Positions 49,466-58,007 of a stretch of DNA of 64,000 bases are shown one piece after another. Position numbers and translations under genes: made by a program. The stretch's first letter is position 1, and every line of letters begins with the position of its first letter. The stretch is taken from NCBI GenBank assembly GCA_020634375.1, contig JACKBX010000005.1, positions 349,890 through 413,889 on the forward strand, written 5' to 3'. Below the pieces are notes generated by a model that made no database searches, was not told the origin of the DNA, and was given only the letters and a program-made list of their open reading frames with translations. The stretch is from Ardenticatenaceae bacterium. Its GTDB lineage: Bacteria; Chloroflexota; Anaerolineae; Promineifilales; Promineifilaceae.

Positions 49466-49822
49466 TTAACTAACCAGCGACTCATACGGCATGGGAACCG
49501 GATGTCCGCGCCATTTCAGCAGCGACAAGGCATAAATACGCCGCAGCGACACAAAATCGGCTTTGCGGTGCTGCTCGTCGTCGGCGCTTTTGGGAACCAA
49601 TTCCCCTTCAACAACGCGGATCAAATCGCGGTCACTGAGTTTGTTTAGCGCCAGCAGCTCTTTGTGAAAAGCGGTAGGCACTTTATTCAATGTCGGCGGC
49701 ATACCCGTGCGGATACTTTGTAAAATGACTTCTTCCACCGGCAAACTTGCTGCTTTCGCTACACCGGCAAGCTCTGTAAATATATTATCCGGTAATTCAA
49801 TGGTTATTCTTTTTGCACTCAT
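49466..49822 (-). CDS. Small protein with ribbon-helix-helix-like N-terminus
   Basis: 118 residues. The start KRITIELPDNIFTELAGVAKAASLPVEEVILQSIR looks like a ribbon-helix-helix strand and two helices, as in antitoxins of toxin-antitoxin pairs. The remaining 75 residues are helical and do not match a known toxin; SDRDLIRVVEGELVPKSADD is reminiscent of UPF0175-like or CopG-linked proteins only loosely. No toxin gene of usual size is adjacent. Function unknown. Confidence 0.7.
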   Translation of the reverse strand: MSAKRITIELPDNIFTELAGVAKAASLPVEEVILQSIRTGMPPTLNKVPTAFHKELLALNKLSDRDLIRVVEGELVPKSADDEQHRKADFVSLRRIYALSLLKWRGHPVPMPYESLVS

Positions 49823-49904
49823 GATAACTACCTCGCGCAGGGAATGGTGAATGAATGAAATAATTTGTCATCAGTGTCCTTTTTTCTGTGCATTCTGTCA
49901 AGTA

Positions 49905-49976
49905 GAGGTTATTGGTTGTTGGTGGCTGGTCAGCCCACTGACCACTGATTACTGACCACTGATTACTGTCTGTTGC
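49905..49976. repeat. Iterated-word locus (CACTGATTACTGAC word)
   Basis: GTTATTGGTTGTTGGTGGCT is followed by ACTGACCACTGATTACTGAC and a further copy, in the gap between a glycosyltransferase gene and the small protein gene. Confidence 0.65.
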
Positions 49977-49983
49977 CCACTTC

Positions 49984-50925
49984 TCACCGAGGGGGCAGGC
50001 CGGTGCGGAGGACTTGCCAGTAGGCGCGGACGCGCTGCCAACGTAACGGCCGTTTATGACCCAACACCCCTTTCCCTCCTTCCAACAATAATTGCAGGGC
50101 ATAATTTTTGAGCAGCACGATGCGGATGAGTGTGGCAGCGGAACGGCCGTGATACTTACGAAAATAACGCAGTTTGGCACGATTAAAGTTAACGTGCCGC
50201 GCCGTCACCGCCTGTTCACTGCTCTTGCCCTCGTGGTGAATAACCTGCGCCTGTGGCAAGTAGACCACGCGCCAGCCCGCGTCCTTGATACGGCGGCACC
50301 AGTCCAACTCCTCCGAGTACATGAAATACGCCTCATCCATGCCGCCCACCTGCTCAACCACCTCACGCCGCGCCAGCATACTCGCTCCCATCACCCAATC
50401 TACATCGGCGGTCTGGTCGTCGGGCAGGTCTTCGGCGTAATAATCGCGCAGCAGCTTGCGCGGCGCCAGCGGTTGCAGCCAGGTGCTTTCAAACAACCCG
50501 GTCATCACAGTGGGAAAACGGCGGCGCGAGGATTGGATACGGCCGTCCGCATACAACAACTGTGCCCCCACCACGCCCACATCGGGATGCTGCACCATGT
50601 ACCCCACCATCACGCTGAGGGCGTCGCCCACAATTTCTGTGTCGGGGTTGAGCAAGTAGAGGTAACGGCCGTTTGCCGCCGCCAGCCCCAAATTATTCCC
50701 CTTCGGAAAGCCCACATTCTCCTCGCAGGCAATCAGCCGCACCCAGGGAAAGTCCGTTTGCAGCATCGCTACGCTGTCGTCGCTAGAAGCGCTGTCCACA
50801 ACGATAACCTCCACATCCAGCGCCCCGCGCCCGCGCTCAATGGACTGCAAACAAGCTCGCAGCAGCTCGCGCACATTCCAGTTGACGATGATGATGGACA
50901 AATCAGGAGATTGGAGATTGGTCAT
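49984..50925 (-). CDS. Glycosyltransferase family 2 (rhamnosyltransferase-like)
   Basis: 313 residues of the GT-A fold. SIIIVNWNVRELLRACLQSI opens the nucleotide-binding part; VDSASSDDSVAML and YLYLLNPDTEI (the DxD-equivalent NPD) bind the metal-nucleotide; YFMYSEELDWCRRIKDAGWRVVYLPQAQVIHH is the C-terminal acceptor part with the ED catalytic region. Related to dTDP-rhamnosyl and similar transferases. Confidence 0.93.
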   Translation of the reverse strand: MTNLQSPDLSIIIVNWNVRELLRACLQSIERGRGALDVEVIVVDSASSDDSVAMLQTDFPWVRLIACEENVGFPKGNNLGLAAANGRYLYLLNPDTEIVGDALSVMVGYMVQHPDVGVVGAQLLYADGRIQSSRRRFPTVMTGLFESTWLQPLAPRKLLRDYYAEDLPDDQTADVDWVMGASMLARREVVEQVGGMDEAYFMYSEELDWCRRIKDAGWRVVYLPQAQVIHHEGKSSEQAVTARHVNFNRAKLRYFRKYHGRSAATLIRIVLLKNYALQLLLEGGKGVLGHKRPLRWQRVRAYWQVLRTGLPPR

Positions 50926-50938
50926 ATACTGGGGAATG

Positions 50939-50967
50939 GTAAGGGCATGGCGACGCCATGCCCTTAC
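50939..50967. repeat. Dispersed palindrome, AAGGGCATGGC form
   Basis: GTAAGGGCATGGC-GAC-GCCATGCCCTTAC between two minus-strand genes, overlapping the last codon of the TatD gene. Fourth copy of the GGCATGGC family. Confidence 0.75.
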
Positions 50968-51746
50968 GCTTCTTTCATACGGGAGAAGAGGCGCAGGGCG
51001 TTTTGCGTGGTATGCTGGGCGAGTACGGCCGTTTCCATCCCCCGCACCGCCGCCAACTTCTCGGCCACATACGCCACATAGGCCGGTTCATTGCGCTTGC
51101 CACGGTACGGATGCGGCGTCAGGAATGGAGCATCCGTCTCCACCAAAATGCGATCCAGTGGCACTTTGGCAGCAATCTCGCGCAAATCATCCGCCTTTTT
51201 GAAGGTGATCGGCCCCGTAAAACCGAGATAAAAACCCATGTCTAAGGCAGCAACGGCCGTATCCCAATCCGCCGAAAACGAATGCAACACCCCGGCATTC
51301 TCCCGCCCCGCCAGCGGCGACTGGCGCAGCAGCCGGATCACATCCGCGCTAGACTCGCGGTTGTGGATGATCACTGGCAACGCCAATTCCGCCGCTAATT
51401 CAAGCTGCAAAGCCAGGGCGCGATGCTGCACCGCCTTGGGCGAATCGTCCCAATGATAATCGAGGCCGATTTCGCCAATTGCCACCACTTTGTCGTGCTG
51501 CGCCAAATCGCGCAGCACGCCCAGCCACTCATCCCGCCACGCCGCCGAGGAATTGGGGTGGACGCCAACGGCCGTAAACACCCCCTCATATCGTTCGGCC
51601 AACGACTGCGCCGTGCGCGAATTCTGCAAATCCAGCGCCGGAATGATGATGCGCGTCACACCCGCCGCCGTCGCCCGCGCTACAATCGCGTCGCGGTCAT
51701 CGTCAAAACGGTCAAAGTCGAGATGGCAGTGGGTGTCTATGAGCAT
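50964..51746 (-). CDS. tatD: TatD family hydrolase
   Basis: 260 residues of the metal-dependent TIM barrel. LIDTHCHLDFDRFDDDRDAIV holds the HxH metal ligands; AIGEIGLDYHWD the Glu; ALPVIIHNRESSADV the His; VLHSFSADW the His; and LVETDAPFLTPHPYRGKRNEP the Asp. TatD enzymes are 3'-5' exonucleases or DNases and are widespread; length normal. Confidence 0.96.
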   Translation of the reverse strand: MLIDTHCHLDFDRFDDDRDAIVARATAAGVTRIIIPALDLQNSRTAQSLAERYEGVFTAVGVHPNSSAAWRDEWLGVLRDLAQHDKVVAIGEIGLDYHWDDSPKAVQHRALALQLELAAELALPVIIHNRESSADVIRLLRQSPLAGRENAGVLHSFSADWDTAVAALDMGFYLGFTGPITFKKADDLREIAAKVPLDRILVETDAPFLTPHPYRGKRNEPAYVAYVAEKLAAVRGMETAVLAQHTTQNALRLFSRMKEA

Positions 51747-51757
51747 AGCTCGGAGGC

Positions 51758-51790
51758 AAATTGGTCAAATCTTTGAGATTTGACCAATTT
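51758..51790. terminator. Perfect 15-bp hairpin between TatD and thioesterase genes
   Basis: AAATTGGTCAAATCT pairs perfectly with AGATTTGACCAATTT around TTG. It ends two bases from the thioesterase stop and 12 bases before the tatD start on the minus strand. The AAATCTTT/AGATTTGAC words also build the inverted repeat at 2521-2626. Confidence 0.7.
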
Positions 51791-51792
51791 AG

Positions 51793-52284
51793 TTACGCTG
51801 CCTTCCGCAGCAATTCCAGCATGAATTCCTCTGGAACCTGCACACAAACCACATAGCCCCGCGCACATTCCAGATCGCCGGCATACAGCGAGGACTCCAC
51901 CACCACTTTGCGCCCCTTCACTTCGGTGGCGCGGGCGCGGAGGGTCAGCGTGCCGCCATTGGGCGTGGGCTTGAGATAGTCCACCTTCAGTGAGGCGGTG
52001 AGAAAACGCAAAATCGGCTCGGTATCCATCTCGCGCCCCTCAGCGCGATAGGCAGCAGCAGCGGCCGTGCCCGTACTGTGACAATCAATCAACGAAGCAA
52101 TGAGGCCGCCGTAGACGTAACCGGGTACGGCCGTATGGTACGGTTCCGGCTTAAAATGCGCCACCGCCTCATCCCCCTCCCAATAACTCTTGATCTGATG
52201 CCCGTGCGGATTCAGCCGCCCGCACCCATAACAATGCGCCACCTCTTCGGGGTAGTAATCTTGGAATGCCTTCTGCTCTGCCAT
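51793..52284 (-). CDS. Hotdog-fold thioesterase (PaaI-like)
   Basis: 163 residues. CYGCGRLNPHGHQIKSYW opens the protein with a Cys-x-x-Cys; VPGYVYGGLIASLIDCHSTGTAAA is the hotdog helix with the catalytic Gly-Gly-Asp/Glu position filled by Asp; LRFLTASLKVDYLKPTPNGGTLTLRARATEVKGRKVVVESSLY completes the sheet. It probably hydrolyses acyl-CoA thioesters. Substrate unknown. Confidence 0.88.
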   Translation of the reverse strand: MAEQKAFQDYYPEEVAHCYGCGRLNPHGHQIKSYWEGDEAVAHFKPEPYHTAVPGYVYGGLIASLIDCHSTGTAAAAAYRAEGREMDTEPILRFLTASLKVDYLKPTPNGGTLTLRARATEVKGRKVVVESSLYAGDLECARGYVVCVQVPEEFMLELLRKAA

Positions 52285-52296
52285 CTCTCCTCCGTC

Positions 52297-52396
52297 GGAA
52301 GTATTCAGTGTTCAGTATTCAGTAATCAGTCAACCGCTTACTGATTCACTGATTACTGACTCACTGATTACTGACTCACTGATTACTGATTACTGT
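52297..52396. repeat. Iterated-word inverted locus (ATTCAGTGTTCAGT / CACTGATTACTG)
   Basis: TTCAGTGTTCAGTATTCAGT on the left and at least five TACTGATT/CACTGATT words on the right up to and slightly into the end of the phosphomutase gene. One of the longest examples. Confidence 0.72.
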
Positions 52397-53813
52397 TCAC
52401 CAATCCCGCAATCTTCATCCCATCCTGCAAAATATCCTGCACGCGATCTTCGTGCGTGGTTTCGCAGTACACGCGAATAATCGGCTCCGTGCCGCTGAAG
52501 CGCACCAACAGCCAGCCGCCGTCTTCCATAATGAACTGATGCCCGTCAACAGTCACGATGTCCGTGACCTTCAGGCCGCCAACGGTGGCGGGGCGGGCGC
52601 TGGCGACATTCGCCAGAATTTCCGCTTTGCGCGCCGCGTCAAAGGTGGAATCAATGCGGTCGTAAAAATGTGCGCCCACTTTCTCGAACAGCGTTTCTAG
52701 CAATTGCGACGGCCGTTTCCCAGTGCGCACCATCATATCCAGCACAAACAGCCCCGCCAGCAAGCCATCCCGCTCTGGCACATGCTGCCGGAAGGCGTAG
52801 CCGCCGCTCTCCTCGCCGCCAATCATCGCGTCCACTTCCACCATTTTCGGCGCAATGTATTTGAAACCGACGCCGGTTTCATGCACGGGCACACCGTACA
52901 GCTTGCCCAGCTTATTCAGCATTTTGGTGGTAGAGATGGTTTTGACGATGGGGCCACGCTCGCCACGCAGCTCCAAAAAGTAGTAGCCGAGCAGCCCGTA
53001 CACGCGCAGTTGGTCTATGAAACGGCCGTACTCATCCCCCACCCCCAATCTATCCGCGTCGCCATCATTGATGATGGCTACATCCGCGCCCACCTGCTGC
53101 ACAAAACTCAGGCCGTGATCCACGTTCGGCGGAATCGGCTCCGGGCGCGTCATATGCGGGAACACCGGGTTGCGCTCGCTGTGGACTTCGTGAATGGTGG
53201 TCTTGCCACCGCCAATCAATTTCTCAAACCAGCCCGCGCCGTTGCCCCACATCGGGTCTACCAACACCTTAAACCCCGCATCTTTGATCGGCTGCACATC
53301 TACCAGGCTCAACAGCCGTTGCGTGTAGGCTGGGGCGGCATCGAAGAGTTGGATACGGCCGTCACTCACCCCATCCGCCAACTTCACCCGCTGCACCTCC
53401 GCCATATCATCGGGAATCACCGCCTCCACCTTCTTCAGCGCCTGCGGTGGCAGCGCCCCGCCCAACGGATCACGCACCTTAAAGCCGCAATCCGTCGCCG
53501 GGTTATGGCTGGCCGTAATATTGATGCCGCCGCCCGCGCCTTTGTCCACCACCGAAAAAGAAATGGCTGGCGTTGGCGTTGCGCCATCCGTCAGCCATAC
53601 CTGAATGCCATTACCCGCCAGCACTTCGGCAGTGGCTGCGGCAAAATGCTCCGCCTGAAAGCGGCGGTCATGGCCAATAGCCACACCCTTTTCCGCCAGC
53701 CCTTCCTGCTGCATATATCGCGCAAAACCCTGCGCCACCCGCCGCACATTGTCAAATGTATAATCATCCGCAATCCGCGCCCGCCAGCCATCTGTACCAA
53801 ATTTGATTTGCAT
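52383..53813 (-). CDS. Phosphohexomutase (phosphomannomutase/phosphoglucomutase)
   Basis: 476 residues of the alpha-D-phosphohexomutase family. N-terminal KFGTDGWRARI; active-site serine loop NITASHNPATDCGFKV; metal loop INDGDADRLGVGD; sugar-binding loop GGEESGGYAF; phosphate-binding loop LVRFSGTEPIIRVYCE. It converts hexose 6-phosphate and 1-phosphate. With the neighbouring GDP-mannose dehydratase gene, a mannose 1-phosphate supply role is likely. Phosphoglucosamine mutase is less likely because the serine loop lacks the MSAS pattern. Confidence 0.93.
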   Translation of the reverse strand: MQIKFGTDGWRARIADDYTFDNVRRVAQGFARYMQQEGLAEKGVAIGHDRRFQAEHFAAATAEVLAGNGIQVWLTDGATPTPAISFSVVDKGAGGGINITASHNPATDCGFKVRDPLGGALPPQALKKVEAVIPDDMAEVQRVKLADGVSDGRIQLFDAAPAYTQRLLSLVDVQPIKDAGFKVLVDPMWGNGAGWFEKLIGGGKTTIHEVHSERNPVFPHMTRPEPIPPNVDHGLSFVQQVGADVAIINDGDADRLGVGDEYGRFIDQLRVYGLLGYYFLELRGERGPIVKTISTTKMLNKLGKLYGVPVHETGVGFKYIAPKMVEVDAMIGGEESGGYAFRQHVPERDGLLAGLFVLDMMVRTGKRPSQLLETLFEKVGAHFYDRIDSTFDAARKAEILANVASARPATVGGLKVTDIVTVDGHQFIMEDGGWLLVRFSGTEPIIRVYCETTHEDRVQDILQDGMKIAGLVNSNQ

Positions 53814-53825
53814 TCGTCACTCTCC

Positions 53826-53878
53826 CATCCTGCAACCTGTAACTTGTAACCGGTTACAAGTTACAGGTTGCAAATACA
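53826..53878. repeat. Iterated-word inverted locus (GCAACCTGTAACTTGTAACC)
   Basis: GCAACCTGTAACTTGTAACC is followed directly by its reverse complement GGTTACAAGTTACAGGTTGC, a perfect 20-bp arm palindrome. Between GDP-mannose dehydratase and phosphomutase genes. Confidence 0.78.
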
Positions 53879-54853
53879 TTACATCGGTGTGCCGCCATCC
53901 TGCAACAGCTTGATATCAGAGTCTACCATCATACGTACTAGCTCTCGGAAAGAAACGGTCGGCTCCCAACCCAATTCCTTCCCAGCCTTGCTAGGATCGC
54001 CCACCAACAGGTCAACTTCGGCGGGGCGCATAAAGCGCGGGTCTTGCACCACATAATCATGCCAATCCAGGTCAACATAGCTGAAGGCTTCCTGCAAAAA
54101 CTCCTCGACAGAATGGGTGTCGCCAGTAGCGATGACGTAATCTCGTGGCTCATCTTGCTGCAACATCAGCCACATGGCTTTCACATAATCGCCTGCATAC
54201 CCCCAATCGCGCCGTGCATCCAGGTTGCCCAGCCGAATTTCATCGGCCAGACCTAGCTTGATTTTTGCCACATGGTAGGTGATTTTTCGCGTGACAAATT
54301 CAATGCCTCGGCGCGGTGATTCATGGTTAAAAAGGATGCCGGAAGTAGCGTGCAAGTCATAACTTTCACGGTAATTGACTGTAATCCAATGACCGTACAC
54401 TTTGGCTACGCCATAAGGGCTGCGCGGGTAGAAAGGGGTACTTTCTTTTTGGGGTACTTCAACCACCTTGCCAAACATTTCGCTGGAGCTGGCCTGATAA
54501 TAGCGAATCTTGGGGTCAACCAAGCGTATGGCATCCAGCAGGCGCGTCACGCCGAGGGCGGTAACTTCGCCGGTGAAGACGGGTTGGCTCCACGAGGTTT
54601 GTACAAAGCTCTGCGCCGCCAGATTGTATACTTCGTCAGGTTTGTGTTCTTCGAGGATGTGAATGAGGGAAACCTGATCTAATAAGTCGCCAGGAACGAC
54701 GGTGATTTTGTCTTGAATGTGTTCAACACGGTGGTAGTGTATGGTGCTGGTGCGCCGCACCATACCAACAACGTCGTATCCTTGGGAGAGTAAAAGTTCA
54801 GCCAGATAGGAACCGTCCTGGCCTGTAAAACCGGTAATTAATGCTTTGGGCAT
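53879..54853 (-). CDS. gmd: GDP-mannose 4,6-dehydratase
   Basis: 324 residues. Dinucleotide motif ITGFTGQDGSYLAELLLSQGYDV, then RRTSTIHYHRVEH, QSFVQTSWSQPVFTGEV, active-site SSSEMFG with YGVAKVYG, and FNHESPRRGIEFVTRKI, all typical of Gmd. It makes GDP-4-keto-6-deoxymannose, precursor of GDP-rhamnose, GDP-fucose or related sugars. Somewhat shorter than E. coli Gmd (about 370). It contains no ACGGCCGT in nearly 1 kb. Confidence 0.95.
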   Translation of the reverse strand: MPKALITGFTGQDGSYLAELLLSQGYDVVGMVRRTSTIHYHRVEHIQDKITVVPGDLLDQVSLIHILEEHKPDEVYNLAAQSFVQTSWSQPVFTGEVTALGVTRLLDAIRLVDPKIRYYQASSSEMFGKVVEVPQKESTPFYPRSPYGVAKVYGHWITVNYRESYDLHATSGILFNHESPRRGIEFVTRKITYHVAKIKLGLADEIRLGNLDARRDWGYAGDYVKAMWLMLQQDEPRDYVIATGDTHSVEEFLQEAFSYVDLDWHDYVVQDPRFMRPAEVDLLVGDPSKAGKELGWEPTVSFRELVRMMVDSDIKLLQDGGTPM

Positions 54854-55053
54854 ATTTTCTTCCTTATAAATTTGGTTTACGGGTTAGTTAGTCTGTTTAT
54901 CGCACAATATGCTAACCACCTTGCTATCGAACTTGCTTAACACAGGGGGGTATTATAACGGAGGGTGGAGGTTGGGTAAAACGGCCGTTCCTACCTCGTC
55001 AGGCAGTCATTGCCATAGCGTACTACAAACGAACAAATAACACTAACCGCTTT
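54854..55053. promoter_or_regulatory. Intergenic region with gmd promoter
   Basis: On the minus strand TATAAT occurs in CCGTTATAATACCCCC about 100 bases before the gmd start. One octamer is present at 54980. Nothing else is recognised. Confidence 0.45.
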
Positions 55054-55617
55054 CTATTCCACATGCCGCTTCATAAAAACGGCGATTTCATCGCCAACAT
55101 CTAAGCTCTCAGGATCATAATAAGACAGGTCAAGACCCTCAATGGCAAAGCCCAGAGCACGATAAAAACGGATGGCAGGCACGTTTGTATTCTGTGTTTC
55201 CACCAGCACCACCCGTGCTCCGGCTTCATATGCTTGATGACACATAAACTCCATCAACTGGCGACCAATGCCCTGCCCACGATGGCTTTCCTCCACATGA
55301 AATTCCCATATCCAAAAGGTGCGGTTCCAGGCATGGTATTCAGCCATTGTGATGGCTACTAATTGCTCACCTTTGTATACACCAAAGCAATAGTCGCCCC
55401 GCAACAAATCGCGGTAGATGGCCATTGTCTCTTCATCTGTCGTAAATTCTCGTGTATACGGCTCTGGCACCGCCTCCAATCGCAAAGAAACAACGGTCTG
55501 CTCAGGGGATTCTTGTTTTTCAACCACGTATATTTCATGCGTTGAATAGCCCACTACCAACCGGGCCACAGCTAGTAAATCAGATAATTTCAACGGCCGT
55601 ATTTCAATCTCACTCAT
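55054..55617 (-). CDS. GNAT acetyltransferase
   Basis: 187 residues. IWEFHVEESHRGQGIGRQLMEFMCHQAYEAG contains the R/Q-x-x-G-x-G/A acetyl-CoA loop (RGQGIG), followed by VLVETQNTNVPAIRFYRALGFAIEG, the GNAT tail. The N-terminal residues are divergent. It overlaps the next upstream gene by one base (TAATG), so it is coupled to the large membrane protein and may acetylate a glycan or protein made there. Confidence 0.92.
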   Translation of the reverse strand: MSEIEIRPLKLSDLLAVARLVVGYSTHEIYVVEKQESPEQTVVSLRLEAVPEPYTREFTTDEETMAIYRDLLRGDYCFGVYKGEQLVAITMAEYHAWNRTFWIWEFHVEESHRGQGIGRQLMEFMCHQAYEAGARVVLVETQNTNVPAIRFYRALGFAIEGLDLSYYDPESLDVGDEIAVFMKRHVE

Positions 55618-58007
55618 TATTTTTCCTCCAACTCATTTATTTCCAGGGTGAACAAAGGGAAGTGATCACCAACAAAAGTGCCATCAGCATCCTGCACAGG
55701 CAGGCGCTGCCCGCTGGCGGCATCCCACAGCCCTGCCATCACAGTGTATGAACCAGGAGCCAAACCCATTGGCAGGCTGATTGTATAGTCATCTAAAACA
55801 TATTTATCCAAAGGCCAGCGGCGTGTAGGAAAATCGCCGGGATTGAGCTTGTCAGATTGGGCTGACAAATAACCATCTGGCGCTAAAACGTGGACAAAAA
55901 CGCGGTAGTTAATGTCCTGGGGCTGCTGGGCTTTCCAATACAAATTCACTTGCAAAGTATCACCAGATTGCGCCTGCGTGGCGTTGGTATCGTACCCAAT
56001 AAGGGCAATCTGACCATCAAAATCGGCGAACACGGCCGTTTCTGCCAACTCTGCCACATATCCTGTCGATTGAAGATGCAGCACACCCAAAGGATTAAGA
56101 ATGAATAGAGTCACGGCCGTTATCACGATAACGGCCGTCAACACCACCCAATCAGTCATCTGCAATCGATCAACCGTAACCAGTAATCCATGCCTCTGGT
56201 CACTTTCCAATCGTGAGCGACGACTTTGCCAGGCCACAACGGCCGTCATCAACAGCGCCATCCCCGAAATCACCCAGGCCAGCGTGCGTGCCGGCGTATC
56301 TGCAAAACGCACATCGACAACATGCTCCCCAGCGGATACGGGCACGACGATGAACCCTTCTGGTCGCGCCAGTTCCGTGTCCACCACCTCACCATCCACG
56401 CGTACCGTCCAACCGGGATAATCAAAGAGGAAAAGGCGCAGCAAAAAAGCACGAGGAGCCATCACATCATAATGGAAATGGAGCGGACTAAGTTCGGTAG
56501 AAACAACCGACACTTCCTCTGGCAACGTAGGCCGATTCACCCGATCTAATGGCTCATTGGTATCAAAACCACGCACAACATTTCCGCGCCGCGCTGGAAT
56601 CACCTCTACAGTAACGGGCACATAGTCGGCTGTAGATGTTGTACCCAGCCAACGACCCGTATGCTCAATCAATGACATGCGCAGCAAAGATGGCTCGCCA
56701 AAATCAGGCCAGGGCGCGGGCTGGGTCAGAGGCAGTCCCAACAAAATCGGGAGGGCAACGGCAACGGCCGTTACCCCCGCCCGCACACGCCCAGACCAGT
56801 TTCGCCCCACATCCAACAACGCCGCCAGCCCCGCCCCAGCCAAAATCGCTAACACAGCCACCGCCGCCCCCAACAAACGCCACGGAAACTGGAAGTACGG
56901 CAAAATCGGTATCGCATCCCAAACAAAGGTGGAAACAGGCAGCATCATGAACAACAAAAAGAACGCAGAGAGCGCAAAAAAAGCCACCTGCGCCATACGA
57001 CGAGTGCGGCGCAGCAGCAGCATGATCACGCCCAAGCCTCCCAACATCCACTGCGCCACACCCAAATTAAAGGCAAAAAACGGCTCCGTCGCGCCCCAAT
57101 CCAGACGGTGTGTCACCGCCAACAGTTCTGCCCAAGAGAGAAAATGCGTGCGAAAGTCGTAGTTGTCTCCCGCGCCAATGAGCGTGGTCAAATTCACGGC
57201 ATTGCGTTCTAAAAGCACCGGCAGCCAGAAAAAAGCAGCCAGCAGAAAGCCAAGAAAAAGCGCGTCAAAAGGCGCGTTTGCGAGTCTGCGAGTTTGCGCG
57301 TCTTTTACTCGCCACTTGCCGCTTGTAAACTTGCTGCTTGCCACCTGCCATCCCGCCCAGGCAAGCAGCACGCCAAAAAAGAACATACCCATCAGGTTAT
57401 GACTGAGAACGAGAGCAGCAACGAAAATAACGGCCGTACCCACCCGCCATGCCGTGCGTTCACGCCGCAGCCTGTCCAAAGCCCACAACGCCAGCGGAAA
57501 CATGCCCAGGCTGAATGACTCCGGCAGTACACCCCGCGCATGGGGATCAATGTACTGCACGTAGGGCGCATAGAGATAAACGGCCGTAGCCACATACCCC
57601 GCCGCACGCCCCCAGTTATCACGCACAAAGCCATACATGCCAAAAGCCGCTCCCAGCAGCCCCAACACAAAAACAAACTTCACGCCGTCTACCGCATCCA
57701 GCCCAGGCAGCAGCGTGATTGGCACGCCCAGGTAATAAGTCAGCGGCGCATAGTAATTGAAAATCGGATACCCATAACCGTGATAAAAGTCAGGCGCCCA
57801 ACGTGGATAAAACTCGCCACCCTGTACCAGAGAGCTTAGTTCCGCAAGGCGAAAAATGTGCAGTTCAGCGTCTGTTTCGGAGGGTAAACTGGCCCGGCTC
57901 AGAAAAGGCCACAGCACTAATATAACTATCGCCAACACCACCAGATAGCCAGGGTCAAAGCGAAACCGGGATTGCAGCTTACGCATAACGGATGGCAAAT
58001 TGGACAT
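55617..58007 (-). CDS. Large membrane protein, PTPS-related domain (YfhO-like)
   Basis: 796 residues with about 11-13 hydrophobic segments in the first 560, then a soluble beta-rich C-terminal part. The first luminal loop (SETDAELHIFRLAELSSLVQGG, then YPRWAPDFYHGYGYPIFNYYAPLTYYLG) matches the PTPS_related/GT-C-like membrane family, which may use lipid-linked sugar donors. The C-terminus (LQVNLYWKAQQPQDINYRVFVHVL and LPMGLAPGSYTVMAGLWD) resembles that of the partial gene at the right edge. An insert around residue 225 (VASSKFTSGKWRVKDAQTRR) is encoded by an iterated-word repeat. Function is inferred from family only. Confidence 0.82.
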   Translation of the reverse strand: MSNLPSVMRKLQSRFRFDPGYLVVLAIVILVLWPFLSRASLPSETDAELHIFRLAELSSLVQGGEFYPRWAPDFYHGYGYPIFNYYAPLTYYLGVPITLLPGLDAVDGVKFVFVLGLLGAAFGMYGFVRDNWGRAAGYVATAVYLYAPYVQYIDPHARGVLPESFSLGMFPLALWALDRLRRERTAWRVGTAVIFVAALVLSHNLMGMFFFGVLLAWAGWQVASSKFTSGKWRVKDAQTRRLANAPFDALFLGFLLAAFFWLPVLLERNAVNLTTLIGAGDNYDFRTHFLSWAELLAVTHRLDWGATEPFFAFNLGVAQWMLGGLGVIMLLLRRTRRMAQVAFFALSAFFLLFMMLPVSTFVWDAIPILPYFQFPWRLLGAAVAVLAILAGAGLAALLDVGRNWSGRVRAGVTAVAVALPILLGLPLTQPAPWPDFGEPSLLRMSLIEHTGRWLGTTSTADYVPVTVEVIPARRGNVVRGFDTNEPLDRVNRPTLPEEVSVVSTELSPLHFHYDVMAPRAFLLRLFLFDYPGWTVRVDGEVVDTELARPEGFIVVPVSAGEHVVDVRFADTPARTLAWVISGMALLMTAVVAWQSRRSRLESDQRHGLLVTVDRLQMTDWVVLTAVIVITAVTLFILNPLGVLHLQSTGYVAELAETAVFADFDGQIALIGYDTNATQAQSGDTLQVNLYWKAQQPQDINYRVFVHVLAPDGYLSAQSDKLNPGDFPTRRWPLDKYVLDDYTISLPMGLAPGSYTVMAGLWDAASGQRLPVQDADGTFVGDHFPLFTLEINELEEK
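57277..57352. repeat. Iterated-word repeat inside the large membrane protein gene
   Basis: GCGTTTGCGAGTCTGCGAGT, then ACTCGCCACTTGCCGCTTGT and AACTTGCTGCTTGCCACCTG, are the same CGCAAACTC / CAAGTGGC words seen between genes at 27115-27210 and 30816-30885. Here they are translated in frame in a cytoplasmic or luminal loop. Confidence 0.7.

Noticed and set aside
52704..53849. 381-residue plus-strand frame opposite the phosphohexomutase gene
   Set aside because: Antisense shadow; the minus strand has complete active-site motifs.
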